Shown here: positions 21,442 to 34,800 of the stretch, piece by piece
How positions within the stretch are numbered: position 1 is the stretch's first letter
How the letters are laid out: every line of letters starts with the position of its first letter
Source of the DNA: Litsea cubeba
Lineage: Eukaryota; Streptophyta; Magnoliopsida; Laurales; Lauraceae
Direction: 5' to 3'
Length of the DNA stretch: 64,000 nucleotides
Assembly (NCBI GenBank): GCA_012931725.1
Contig: CM022949.1
Coordinates: 67,453,659-67,517,658, forward strand
Program-made: the position numbers and the translations under genes
The notes under the pieces: model-generated
Database searches by the model: none
What the model was told of the DNA's origin: nothing
The model's input: the letters and a program-made list of their open reading frames with translations, nothing else

Positions 21442-24400
21442 ATGTGGTCTTGTTTCAGAAACTTTTCGAAAACTAATAATGGCAGCTTCACTAACCATGA
21501 CCTTCGACGAGAACAAGCACCAACTTATGCTTCAACAGAAGCAAACTACGCGCACCTACAAATGCCATATCAGCTGCCGAAGCGTCAACTCCCTCGGCAG
21601 CTCTCTGAACTCCGGGTCGACCTCGACTCCCCGGACTATCGTCTTTGGGACCTGGGACCATTCCCACTTCCTGAGGAACAAACTGCTCCTTCCAAGAAGC
21701 AGAAACTCGCCTCTCAATGTGTCACTACCGTGACACCAAAGGCGAGCACCAGAAGGCCCGAAGCCCGTGGCAGCCCCACGAAGCCTTGACCAGCAAACGA
21801 CCAGGTCTATCCCAAGACTTGGTCCCCAAGACCTTCACCAAAACAAAGAAGGTCCCAAACATCCACCAAGCCAGCATTCCTGGCCCCACTCAAGGAGAAC
21901 CAGTTCTACCCTCTTGCCTACATGAAAGAGGAGAGACCCATCTCCAACCTGACTCCCAAGTCAACCCAGCATGAACCGGCTTGTTCCTACAAGTCCAAAA
22001 TCAAGTCATGCATCACAAGGCCTCTGCAAGCACCTGCTAAGGCCTACAAACCTGCAGTTCGACCCTTCATCTCTACAGGGGTCGAACTCCAAAAATTCAA
22101 AGCTTCGCTGCAACAGGCGAAGGACAGGGTTCGCATCCTGTCCTTGCCCAGCTACAAAGAAGACAGGCTCGGCTGCTGCTCCCAAGGGAGCACATCGTTC
22201 ATCGTCAAAGCCCAGCCAGAGTTGACCGAAGCTCAAATTCCTCGTCGTATACGCCGCCGTGCGTCGTATCGGCAAAAGAGACTAGAGAAGCAAAGGACCC
22301 AGCTTCCTACACTTCAAGTCTCTCCCAAATGGGTCGAAAAAGAAAGATCCAACCAAGTTGTTGCTGTCCATATGGTTGGAAAAACCAGAAGACGCCAAAA
22401 GTCAGCAACAAAAATCCATGTCCAACATCCGATGACCCGCAGCGTCTCCAGGACAAGAAGACATTCAGAAGAATCCCCTGCTCCTTCAAGCAAAGGACGG
22501 CAGAGTGATCCTTCCTCAAGCTCTTTTTCAAAAAGAATGAGCCCCAGCTCAGTCACCAGGACAGTTTCCTCATTCGAATCCCAAAGGATGAACGTCCTAG
22601 CAACAAATTCTGAGCCACCACCCCGTAATCCACCTCAAGATGATGCGATCACCCACATCCAGCAGTTGGAACAAGGCCAGTAGATGATTGAAACTCTAAT
22701 AGAAAACCTTCTCATCGCCTTCCAAAATCAGGCGAACAATGAACCTCCTCCGAATCATCAAGACGATGAGGTAAATAGAGAAGAAAATGAGTCACACGCC
22801 CTTACCAAAAAGGACGTAGACAGTATCCTCGCCAAACCAAAAGAAGAGGATATACTCAAGGAGCATGGGATCAAACCACTATATCCCTTATGGATGGACT
22901 CGGTCCCGTTCCCTACAAAATTCAAGCATCCTACTCTCCAAACATATACGGGGAAAGGATCAGGCAGATAGCACGTCATCCACTTCAAGATCCTGACGGA
23001 AACTATCGCGGATCAAGATGCACTCAAGATCTGCCTCTTTGCAAGTACCCTAAAAGGTACGACCTTCGATTGGTACTCCACTCTGCCGGAGGACTCCATC
23101 CAAAACTGGGCCATGCTAGAGACACGCTTCCTGACTCACTTCAAAGGTGAGGATCATCCCGCTACTATGGCTCAGCTATGCAGCCTAAAACAGGGGGAGA
23201 ATGAGTCAACATATGACTTCATTCATAAGTGGAAAACAATGGCATACAAATGCTCTAATGTATTGCCACAAGCGTCGCTAGTCGACATCTGCCAAAACAA
23301 CATGAGAGCCAGAATCCGCTCCATGATCATCGGCAACAAATCAAAAAACCTGGGAGAACTCCTAGAAGCTTCCATGGAAGCTGAAACGGTGATAAAAGAC
23401 CTCAACAGTCAGAAATCATCAAGAAAATAGCCAACCGCCATTGCAACCTCTAAACCAAAGAAGAAAGAGGTCCTCAATGTGCAGACCAAGTCAGCTCCTC
23501 AGCCACCAAAGAAAGCTGAAAACAAAGCTGCTGGTAAGAGACCTGAACTCTCTGATGCCTTCAAAGAACGAGTAGAGAAGAAATACCCGTTTGATGAAGA
23601 TGTTGATGAAATCTTCGGGGCTCTTGTGGCAAATGACAAGCTCACCTTGCCTGAACCAAAACGACCGGGTGATGTTGGCAAAACCAACGATCCTCGGTAC
23701 TGTCCATACCATCAGATGATCTCGCATCCACTCAATCAATGCTTCGTTGTGAGGGAGAAAATAAACGAGATGTGGAAAAACGGAGTCATCACCTTTGACA
23801 AAAACTATGGGTCTGCCTCCGTCAACATGGTGACATGTGGACAAACTTTAAAATCACCGAAGAAGAAGATCACTACTTCTTTCAAGGTGATAAACTCAAT
23901 CCAAGAGTTTGAGGAACTGGTTCCTTACCCGACACCAGACGGACAACCCATATGGGTACATCCCGATCTCCTGGAAGATGAAAATTTGGAGGTCGTGAAA
24001 ACAAAGCCTACAGCTCAACAGCGAAGGCAGGCTAGGAAATATCTCCTCAAGCTCAAACGGCAAGAGAAGACCCAGCCAAAATAAGAAGTCAAAGAAAAGG
24101 CAAATGCTTCCTCTACCGCTTCACTGGAGGCAACAAAAACATCCCTTCCAAAGACTTCAAAGGGGGTAAGAAAATTCACTCTCAGTGATTTCATGCCACG
24201 TCAATTCAAAGAAGCCACGCAGGAGGCATCATACTCTTGCAATTCGGTAGTTGGATTCTCCATTGATGGATACGAGTCCAGCGACACCGATGATGGATTC
24301 GAATCCAACTACATAGACGAGTGGGAGGAGTCCCTTGAAACAGGAGAATATCTCTCTGATGAAGAATGGGTTCCTGAGACTCATCTTATGCCAGTAATCT

Positions 24401-24690
24401 GGTATAACTCCCTACAGCCACAAGGATCCTGGTTTGATGATGAAGAAGACCAAGACGCTGTACAAGAAAATGCTGCTGACCCAGCACCTCTCATTGCTCC
24501 AGTGGAAATCAACCATGTTGAGCCACAAAGAGTTGATGAAGAAGAAGATCTGGCTCCCATGCCTGATCTTGAAGAATATGCAAGGATCTTGCAGCGTCTC
24601 GCTCTAGAACAAGAGCAAGACTGCGTCAACGAGCTCCTCGCAATCCAGAGCCTGAAGTCCCTAAAGACCATCAGGTACATCCTCCCTTAA
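21442..24690 (+). pseudogene. Gypsy B gag, one frame with premature stops
   Basis: A single frame holds pieces 21442-21789, 21922-22683, 22684-22971, 23113-23430, 23479-24084 and 24193-24690. Order: basic Ser/Pro-rich N-terminus; a Retrotrans_gag-type domain (about 22990-23400, with FDWYSTLPEDSIQNWAMLE); the Cys/His motif YCPYHQMISHPLNQC (about 23698-23742); and an acidic tail with many Asp and Glu. Stops at 22681, 22969 and 24082 are CAG or CAA in copy A. Gag would build the cytoplasmic particle and package the RNA. The start at 21442 (MWSCFRN) is the first Met of the frame and is shared with copy A (3332). Confidence 0.85.
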
Positions 24691-25656
24691 CTCCTAAAAA
24701 TGGAGAAAATTGTTGGATAGACAATCCTCTTACATCCGAGGATGAGTCTGACTCCGATCAGGCAACGTCTCCTTTCAGAGCTTCCTGTAATATGATAATT
24801 CCAGATTATAGCTCTTCCAAAGCATCGTCTGATGAGATCACTTATTACACTCCGGCGACGCCTAGCAATGTATCTTCTGGAGCCACCTCATCTCACGTAA
24901 CTTTCGTTGAGACGACACCCTCCGGGTTTCTTCTCCTGAGACTGTGACTTCAAAGTTCACACCCTTCCTGACTGAAGAATTCCCAGCTATTGATGCTTGG
25001 GACGATGAATTGGTCAATGAAGAAGAAAGGTTGCTGGATGCTGTTCAGGACTTGTTCCCGGAAAATGCTCCGTGCAACACAATCACTGAGGATGGCAACT
25101 CTGCTGCTGATACATCCTCATCAAATGAAAAATACAGCCTCTTGATCCTAAAGACAATCTTCCAAACGAAGACCCTTCTCAAGAAGCTCTCGAAGTTGGT
25201 AGAGGCACCCGCTCTGGCCGGGACTACTACAAAAATTACAACCAATCTTCCTGTACATATGTAAATCCTTCGGGAAAAGATGTTGTAAGCGCCCCTAGTG
25301 GCAACAATGATGAACATGCAGGCCCTAAGGAGGCTTTCAAGTATGACTTGATTGAACACTTCAAGCATATACCTGCACGTCTACACATCCTAGATTTGTT
25401 GCGAATGTCTCCGCACACTCGTGATAATCTCATTTTAGAATTACAAAAGCTAAATGAGGATGTCGACAAACATGCCCCGCAAGTCCTCCAAATTGAAATG
25501 GATTACCGGGTCAAAAACTCAGAAGCTTCCTCAAAGGGAGAAAAGAAGAAAACTGAGGGATCATGCATTGAATGCCTCTCGGTTAAAAAAGCAGTCAGTG
25601 CAACCATCGCCTTCACAAAGGACGACCTCCTACTTGGCGAAACCAGGCACAACTGA
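24691..25656 (+). pseudogene. Gypsy B gag-protease linker, frameshifted
   Basis: After a frameshift near 24650 the acidic, Ser/Thr-rich sequence continues in another frame, then returns to the gag frame by about 25348. The piece 25348-25656 ends with DDLLLGETRHN and a TGA. Related plant elements have Arg at that place (HNRPL), so the stop is likely CGA changed to TGA. The segment leads directly into the protease. Confidence 0.7.
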
Positions 25657-28392
25657 CCCCTGTACTTCACAGGGTACATCATGGAAATGCCTATGCACAG
25701 AGTTCAGATCGACCCAGGTTCTGCACTCAACCTCATCTCCACATTGGCTCTCGAAGAGATGGGCATCCCACCCAGCAAGCTGAGCCACACATCTGTATCT
25801 ATCTTCGGATACGATGGGAGTACTCAAAGGCCTATCAGCAAAATCAGGTTCAAGTTGCAAATCGGTGATCTTATCTCTAAGGTCACAGTGTATGCAATAA
25901 AAATCCCTTCATGCTACAACATCCTTCTCCGACGCCCTTGGATCCACGAGAATGGTGTTGTCCCTTCAACTTTACATCAATGCATCAAGTTTGTTGGCGA
26001 CGACGGCAAGATACATCGAGTCTTTGCGGACAGAAAACCCTTCAAAGGTAAAGAAGTCCACTTTGCAGACTCACAAATGTATGAAGGTGAAAAAGAAGAA
26101 GAGGAGAAGCACACAGCACCCTTTGCTGAAAATCTCCAGAAAGATAAAGGCAAGGCTCCTCAACAATCACAAAAAAAAAACAAACCATCTGGTAAATCCG
26201 AAGAGAGCATTCAAACTCCCTTCATCATCTCCCTCAAACCTTCAAAGCCTTTGGTCATAACAACTAAAGTGAAGAAGGCAAAGCAAAAGCCTGGGGGCAA
26301 ATTTGTTGTCTCTTTCGTGTCTATCATGCAAAACACGAATTCGGATTCAGAGCCAGAAGACGACACATCGTCAAGCCAAGCTGACACTCAGCAAGTTCAG
26401 CCTGCTCTTACTCCAATGGAGACAACTTCTGACATAGAAGATCCTATGTCAGCTTCCTTCGTTGTTCCAGCAACTTCAGCAAAGGAAAAGCCGATCTTCT
26501 TCCATAGATCGGATGCTTCTTCATCAAACTCCATGCTTGAACCTTTCCAAAATGAAGGTATGCCTCAACTATCCTTATATAGTTCTGTGGCACAAGTTAC
26601 TATGAAGAAAATGGGCTATGACGCTCAAAACCCAGTCGGTTTGGGAGAAGGCCACGGTATTCTCACGCCATTGGGGCCCGTCTTGACCAAAAGCCAGCTG
26701 GAAGATTGGAGACTCTACGGTTATGTAGAAAAGTCTTCACACGGGCTAGGGTACGATCCCAACACTCCTCTGAGACAGTTAACACAAAGGCTTAAAAGTC
26801 AATATACTGACCAAGCCTCAACATCTCAAGTCCATGAAGACATCGATCTCCCTGGATATCTTTTCGATGACTCACCTGGCAAAGATTCAGGAAGCTTATC
26901 CAATTGGTACAATTTCTCAGACAATGAAGAGGAGTTGTCCGATGGCACAGACATGTGGTCTTCTGACCCAGAAGAACCCTCATCTCTAAAAGAAGTAGCC
27001 TACTTCAACCCGATTTCAACAGGCGATTGGGATCATCTCATAGCAAGCCTTGGGAAATTTGCCGATCAAGAAGACCCATGGAAAGGAACAAAACCTTGGT
27101 CTGGAAATTCCCTTGAAACCCCAGAATGTTTCGTTGAGCTGGAAGCCTCCGAAAATATTGTGGAGGAACCACCTTCGAACCTTCCAACAGAAGATCCTGT
27201 TCAAAAGATAGACTTGGGAACACCAGATAACCCACGTCCTGTATTCATAAGCAAGAATATAAAGGATAATGAGTTACCCGAGTATATTTCCTTTCTTCGT
27301 GAGTTCGTTGATTACTTTGCATGGTCTTACGCTGAAATGCCTGGCTTAGACCCCAAAATAGCAGTCCATAAACTCAATCTTCGAGAAGACATGAAGCCTG
27401 TCAAGCAAGGCCAAAGAAGATTCCGCCCAGATGTGATGGATAAAATTGAATAAGAAGTTCAAAAACTCAAAAGCGTCGGCTCCATCTGTGAGGAACAACA
27501 TCCTGAATGGTTGGCCAACATTGTCCCCGTGACAAAGAAAAACGGGCAGATCAAGGTCTGTATTGACTATAGAGACCTGAATGGCGCATGCCCTAAAGAT
27601 GAATTTCCACTCCCCAGACCAAAGGTAATGATTGATAATACCTGTGGATTCGAGCGAATGACATTCATGGATGGTTTCTCTGGCTACAATCAGATAAAGA
27701 TGCATCCTGAGGATGAAAAACATACATCCTTTCGGACCCCATTTGGCATGCATTGGTACACTGTCATGCCATTTGGTCTGAAAAATGCTGGTGCCACATA
27801 TCAGAGGGCTATGATGAAGATTTTCCAAGATATGCAGCACAAGACGGTTGAATGTTACGTTGATGACCTCGCTGTCAAAAGCAAAAGAAAAGAAGATCAT
27901 CTCGAAGACCTTCGAGAAGTCTTCCTCCGGCTTCGCAAACACAAACTGCAAATGAATCCTTTGAAATGCTTCTTCGGCGTCTTGTCGGGTAAGTTCCTCG
28001 GATTCCTAATTCGGAAAGCTGGAATAGAGCTTGACCCCATAAAAGTCAAAGCCATTCTAGAAATGCCCTCTCCAAGAACCTTGAGAGAACTCAAAGGGCT
28101 TCAAGGGAGATTGGCCTTCATCAGACGGTTCATCTCCAATCTTTCGGGGAAATGCCGTCCATTCTCCCGGTTGATGAAAAAATGTGTAAACTTTGTCTGG
28201 AATGTTGACTGTGAAGCTGCTTTCCAAGATACCAAGTCATACCTGACAAAACCTCCAGTGTTAGCTGCTCCTACCACTGGAAGACCATTCATCTTGTACA
28301 CAAGAGCCTTGATCACTCTCTGGGAGTTCTGCTTGCATAAGAAAATAATGAAAGAAAAGAAGCTGCTCTATACTACCTCAGCCGCATGCTAG
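25657..28392 (+). pseudogene. Gypsy B pol: protease, G-patch-like segment, reverse transcriptase
   Basis: An aspartic protease core with RVQIDPGSALNLI lies at about 25702-25740; D-P-G-S replaces the more usual D-x-G-S of related elements. A low-complexity acidic spacer follows. At 26602-26670 there is a G-patch-like motif (MKKMGYDAQNPVGLGEGHGI). The reverse transcriptase begins about 27360 and includes FPLPRPKVMID, the block TPFGMHWYTVMPFGL and the catalytic YVDD at 27856-27867. A TAA interrupts at 27451. Near 28310 one base is missing relative to copy A, so the frame moves before RNase H. The enzyme would cleave the polyprotein and copy the RNA into DNA; here it is inactive as encoded. Confidence 0.88.
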
Positions 28393-30533
28393 TAGGTGCA
28401 GAGCATCGCTACTCTCCAGTAAAAAAAGAATGTCTTGCAGTAATGTTCGCCGTACAAAAGCTGCATTACTACTTGCTTTCCAACACAGTCTACCTGGTCT
28501 CGAGGGTTAACCTATTGAAGGTCCTTGTCACAAAGGCAGGTTCTCTCAATGCCCGACTAGCAAAATGGTCCATCCTTCTGTCACAATTTGATATTAAGTA
28601 TGTACCACAAAAGGCAATCAAAGGGCAAGCTCTAGCGGACTTCCTCGCAGAGCATCCATTGCTTAAAAATTCTCCACTCAGAGATGATCTCCCAGACGAA
28701 CCAGTCTACAATGTGGAGACTTTCTCACAAAATGCTTCCTGGGACATGTACTTTGACGGTGCAACCAAGACAAATGAAAAAAGACAGCTGATCTCGGGAG
28801 TTGGCATCCTCTTTGTTAGCCCCGATAAATACATGATTCCACACGCTTTCTCGCTACTGAAACCATGCACAAACAATGCAGCTGAATATCAAGCTCTAAT
28901 CCTAGGATTGGAACTCGCCATCGAATCCGGTATCACCATGCTGGAAGTCTTTGGAGACTCTCAACTGATCGTCAACCAGATGAATCAAAAATTTGAAGTC
29001 AGGAAGCCTGATTTGCTGCCTTACTATAACAAGGCACAATCGCTTCTGCAAAAGTTTGACATCTGTCACATCACCCACATTCGTAGAGGTGAAAACATAC
29101 GTGCAGATGCCCTAGCTGGACTTGCCGCATCTATGGCAATCCAGGAAGGGGAAAACATGCAAATTACAGTGTGCGAAAGAAGAATCCTTCCTCCTCTTAA
29201 CACACATCAAGCAGTTGCTGAATGCCACCAAGTGGTTGGAAGTCGGATTTCAATCCTTCAAACTTCAATCGGCGACTGGAGGGATCCGTTCATTGATTAC
29301 ATTATGTTCAAAATCCTACTTGAAGATCCAAAAGAATGGGTAAGCATCCAAAGGCGAACCCCAAGCTTTCATTTGGATATTCCTTCAAAAATCCTTTACA
29401 GGAAATCCTTCAACGGAGTACTTCTACGCTGCTTGTCACAACAAGAGGCTGAAGAAACACTCAAAGAAGTTCATGATGGTCTTTATGGAGCTCATCAGGC
29501 TGGTCCCAAGCTCTATGATCAGATAAAAAGGTTAGGTTATTACTGGCCTACCATGGTAGCTGACGCAATGCAATTTGCTAAGCGCTGCCAACAATGCCAA
29601 GTTCATGGAGATTACATTCACATGCCTCCAGAATGGCTACATCCTACAGCGATTTCATGGCCTTTCGAAGCCTGGGGTATGGACATCATAGGTCCTATTT
29701 CTCTCCCTTTGAGCAAAGGTCATCGCTTCATCTTCGCCGCTATGGATTATTTCTCCAAGTGGTCAAAAACATTTGCGCTCAACGAAATGAAGACCTCATC
29801 AGTCCTTCAGCTCCTGCGCACCAACATCATTTGTCGTTTCAGCATACCCAAAAGATTCGTCCATGATAACGGACCACAATTCCAGGATCATTGATTCTAC
29901 AGGTTCTGCGATAAGTACAAAATCCAAATCTGTCCTTCGACTCCATACAATCCGGCAGCAAACGGATTAGCAGAAGCTTTCAACAAGACACTCTGCAAAA
30001 TCCTCAAGAACATGGTCTCTAGTCACAAAAGAGACTGGAGCGACAAAATTTCTGAAGCTTTGTGGGCCTATCGAACCACCGTTCGAGGACCAACCCATAG
30101 CACACCATTCTCCTTGGTCTATGGATGCGAAGCTGTCGTGCCCTTGGAAGTACAAATTCCTTCCTTGAGGGTATCCTTGCAAAATGACATGACTCAAGAA
30201 AGCAATGTCAAATTGCGACTCCATGAGCTAGACAATCTCGATGAGAGACGGCTCGAAGCTCAACAAAGCATTGAACTTTACCAAGCACGCATGGCAGGAT
30301 CTTTCGACAAAAAGGTCAGGCAATGCGCCTACAAATAGGGTGACTTGGTTCTTGCGGTAAAAAGACCAATGGTCTTCGCTCACAAGTCCAAAGGCAAATT
30401 TGAGCTAAAATGGGAGGGACCCTACGTCATCGACAAGGTTTTCTCCAACGGCGCATACGCACTCCTAAACATGGAGGGTGACAAATGTATGTTGCCCATC
30501 AACGGCAAGTTCTTAAAGTGGTACTACCCTTGA
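28310..30533 (+). pseudogene. Gypsy B pol: RNase H, plant-type second RNase H, integrase
   Basis: The RT-linked RNase H spans about 28310-28670 (ends GQALADFLAEHP). A second, plant-type RNase H spans about 28737-29130, with MYFDGATK, NNAAEYQALILGLELA, FGDSQLIVNQ and RADALAG giving the D-E-D-D catalytic pattern. Integrase follows: an HHCC zinc module (HDGLYGAHQAGP to CQQC, about 29475-29600), the D-D-E core (GMDIIGP, HDNGPQF, LAEAFNKT) and a C-terminal GPY/F-like module (WEGPYVIDKVF). Stops occur at 29892 (within the core) and 30336 (before GDLVL). A duplicated RNase H is a Tat-lineage hallmark. No chromodomain is seen. Confidence 0.88.
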
Positions 30534-31650
30534 AGACTTACCCAACTGGGTAAGAGCAATGCCTGTACGGCCAAAACCGGTTTCCAGGTACACGCTCGCT
30601 AAACCCGCCTTTTTTAGAATTTTCATGTCAAATGTTGAAATTTCTAGAAATTTAAACAATGCTTACTTTCATCGTTTCATTGTTAAAAAATCCAAGTTTA
30701 GGAACCTTTCCCTAACTTGACCAAAATTTTCAACCCTTAAACCCAAAATTCATGGTTTGAAACAAAATCCGGATTCAGGGATTTCCACCCTAGTCCACCC
30801 TACCTTTTATCGCCTAAATGGTTTTAGGTCAAAACTCATGACCCTCGTGTCTTTAAACAAAAAAAATAGTTTTTCAAAAAACCGCGGGGAAGCGATGCTT
30901 AGTCGATACTCGCACAAATCGGAAGCATGCGAACCACGTTCGACACTTCCAAAATAGCAGGGAAGCGACATTTCGTCGATACTTGCAAAATCCAAAACCG
31001 TGGAGATGCAAATTTCAGTTGATATCCACAACCCAAATTTCAAAGGTTCGAAAAAACCTAAAAAAAAAAAAAACATGGAGACGAAACATTTCAGTTGATA
31101 TCCATAACCCAAAGGTTTGAGAAAACCACAAATTTCAAAAATCGTGGGGAAACGACATCAAGTCAGTACCCGCAAAATCAAAATTTTTGAAAAGCAAGGA
31201 TGCGACATTCCATCGATACTTGCACCCAAATCCGCGAGGATACGACATTCCATCGATACTCGCAACCGAATGAGCAAGGATGCGACATTCCATCGATACT
31301 TGCAAGACCATTCAGCAGGGAGGCGACTTTTAGTCGATACTTGCATTTTTGAAAGCCAAAATGGCTATAGATGCCACCAAAACAAAACCGGCTATCAATG
31401 CCACAAAACAAAACCGGCTATCAATGCCATAAAACAAAACCGGCTATCAATGCCACAAAACAAAAAAAAAATTGGCTTTCAAAAAACCCAGCTATCAATG
31501 CCACAAACCGGCTATCAATGCCAAAATCGGCTTCCATGCCACAAACAAAATCTGGCTCCCATGCCAAAACAATCATTTAGCAAAAGATTTTCACAAAATG
31601 ACAAGCTTTTGGTCAAATCCCATTTAGCAATTACTTTCATCACAAAAAGA
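30534..31650 (+). repeat. Gypsy B 3' region: two short tandem-repeat families
   Basis: From about 30885 to 31350 a motif of the form GCGACATTCCATCGATACTT recurs irregularly about nine times; three adjacent copies lie at 31203, 31250 and 31284. From about 31370 to 31560 a ~25-bp unit with GGCTATCAATGCCACAAAAC repeats about seven or eight times. No sense-strand protein follows integrase. The second unit resembles the AATCGGCTATAAACGCC unit of the LTR. Confidence 0.75.
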
Positions 31651-31821
31651 TTTAAGTGAGCGTAAGAAAAAAAAAAGAGTACCAAAAAAATACATGCGGT
31701 ACCAAAAAAAAAAGAAGAAAGTGTTCCCAAGCACTACAAAAAAAAGAGAGTACCAAAAAAAAATACATGTGGTACCAAAAAAAGGAAAGAAGGATAGTAT
31801 CTGTTAAAAAAAAAAAGGAGC

Positions 31822-34800
31822 TCAACCAAAAATGGTCTCCAGCCAAGATTTCAGCTCCTCAAGCAAACTTTTAGCCTCAGCCGTCAGGGATTCCAAGGCA
31901 CGCTTCTTCAGGAACTTGCCATGAGATGTTGGAGAATGCTGCAATCCTTCTTTCACACTAGAAAGCTTATCCTGAGCAGTTTGCCATTGTTTGTTCTCTT
32001 GAGACCTCCTTTCAAGAACTCGATCGGCATCGGCAACCCGGCGAATCAGAGCACTTTCCCTATCGCGAGCCTCTGTTATTACAGCCCACTTGGCAGCAAC
32101 TTGTGCCTGCAGATGCTCAAGACGTTTTCTGGCCTCATCAACCTCCCTATCAAGGATCTTAAGGTCATGTGTCAGCCCAATGATGGCTAGCTCTTCTAAA
32201 TTCTTCTCTCAGACTATCTGCTTCCTGCTTTGTGTAGCCTCATCCAAGTCAGACTTAGCCTTATCAGCAGGATCCAGGAACATCTCCTTGAAGAACTGGT
32301 CATCAGTCAAACCCATGGTCTCAAACCACTTGTCACCCAGTGCAATGATCCTATCAACGATCGCCCTGGCACCTGTGACATCCAGACCAGCCTCTTCGGC
32401 ATCACTGAGAATCTCATGCACATGCTGGATCATGCCAAATCTAGCATCCAAGTGTCTAGCAAGGAGAGTCTCAATCCAAGAGCTCAGGATCCGTCACCAC
32501 CTCATCGGTTGGAATCTCAGGTATCGCCAAATCTTCCTCTGTTAAAAAAAAAGAGAAGCAGCAGGGAGAGAAAACAAATCAAGACATGGAAAAATCCCAT
32601 GAAAAGAAATGGAAAGAAAAAGAGGAAGAATCATACCTTCACCAACGGTCTCTTCTTCTCGGCTTCTCTTCTCTGGAGGCTCGTCAGCATCCACTGGCAC
32701 ATCCTCATTAATAGTAAGAGGGACTTCTATGTTAAGAGTGTCCTCATATTGCCCCTTGCTGCGATGATGACTCCTCTTCTTCTTACTCCTGCGGGATCGC
32801 TTCTTAGAGGAACCTGCCCCGCTGTCAGAGTCAGGTCTCCCACTTGACTCCTCACTGGATGGTCTACCCTTATCAGTAGACTCCACGGAAGCTTGTCTCT
32901 GTGCCGCTTGCATCCAAGCATCAAGTTCGGCTTCCGCCTATTCTAGCTGCTCTAAAGCCTCATCAGGTATTTCTCGAACATCTTCAGAACCAATGACGCC
33001 CTGGTCACCGAGAAAGCCTATCTTGTGCTTCTCTCCAGAAAGGAAGGCCCAAACTTCCTCTCGCCAGACGCCATCCAACTTTCCATGGCCCTTTCCAGGT
33101 GCCAGCTTCACATCAAGCTCCTTCTTGGAAAGCCCCCGATATGCCGAAAAGCTCTCTGTGAACCACTTCGCAAAGCCGGCAGTCCGGGAAGTCGACAACA
33201 CAGGATAAGAGATCATGGCTGTAGTGTCTTCAGCACTATAGAAAGCCCATGCATTTCTCCCGTCCTGTAAACCTCCAAAGCGCTTCACCAAGCTTGAAGG
33301 CGCTCCAACAACGCCTTGAGAAAAGCCCAACTACAAAGCAAAACGAGAGGGTACATACGGCTGGATGTCGATGAAAAGATGTTTGCGGTACACCATCGTG
33401 CCGACACGTATGCTGAAAAGCCACTCCTTCTCTGCGTTCGTCAAGGAGTAATGCTTTCCCGACCCCACCCTGGTAGAGTCTCGGGAGGCACCAAAATCAA
33501 ATGCCTTCTTCCGCAACTCCGGAGAAAAAGCTTCACTGAAGACTGCCCCATCTCGAAGTCCTTGAACCGTCGGATCCTCATGCGGGCAAACAAAAGTGAT
33601 TTGGACATGGCTTTGCCCTTAGCCAGCCGAATCATTAGAGGATCAATATCCTGTGCAGCACCCAGTCGGTGGAAACCAGGACAGTGGTACACATACCATG
33701 AATAAAAGATGTGGGCTGAAAATACCCTGATCATGGGAAGCCCAAGCCGAACCAAAACCAAAAAAGCAGCAGCCTGCAGTTCGGTACACAGGTAAGAGTA
33801 AAGAGCTGGCACCAAAGCAAGCTGCTCTCCAAACACCATCTGACAAGCCGAAAAAATACAATGCGACCTGATGTGCGTTCCATCTCCTCCAGAAAAATAG
33901 CCTCACCAAGCCAATAAGTGAGGCAAACAGCGAGATCTCTCCGCAGTGCAATGTCAGGACATATGGCGTTTGTACTCGCACAGAAATCTCTCAACTCTTC
34001 TTTCATAGCCAAGATCTTCTTCGAACTTGGATCCTGAGCCCTGGGTTCCTGGGTCGCACTATTAGAAGACTCCTGCTATCAAAAAAGTTGGGGAGCGAAG
34101 AGCTAAAACTCTTCCAACTGCTGGATCTAACTTTCAAACCCTCCTTCTCCTTCAAAAAATCATAGAAGGCGATGAGCTGAAAGTACAGAAGCCTGAACTC
34201 CTCAGACTGCTCCTCAAGGACGCTGTCGATCGGCATAAACTCCTCATAGAGTTTGCCAAGGATGGGCAATCCAGTAATGGCGCTCAGCTCCTTCAAAGAA
34301 AAACCAATCTCACCATTCGTCACAACGAAGGTATTGGTTTGTGGAAGGAATGACTCCAACATAGCCATGAAGGCCTCGTCGAAAAAGATCACGGTCTCCC
34401 TAAAGGCGGGGACCGCATTAAAAATCCCGGCTGCCTTCAAAACGGCGCCACCAATCAGCAGGACGCGATCAGTCCACGACTTCCACTCGGAGTTAGCATT
34501 GAAATGGCCACGAAGTCGAAAAGGCTTTATCCAATTGCTGCCGTCACTGCTGAAAATGCCAAGACCCACCGGTTTCAAATCGACCGACGGATAATCAGAG
34601 CACTGGTAACCGCTGGCTGGCATCAACATGTCCATGTCAGTAGGGGACTTCCCCGCATATCCAGGAGAACCGCCAACCAAAACCCCGGTCTTGATTACAT
34701 TTGTCCTTCTCACCCAGCTTGGAGGATCTTCCCTCTTAGAGCACGTGGGGGCAAGGCTCATGATCGAGACAGTGCGATCAAACGTTGACCGAGTAGCAAC

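Noticed and set aside
31370..31560. Short regular repeats as a CRISPR array
   Set aside because: Units are contiguous without unique spacers, degenerate, and lie in a plant retroelement.
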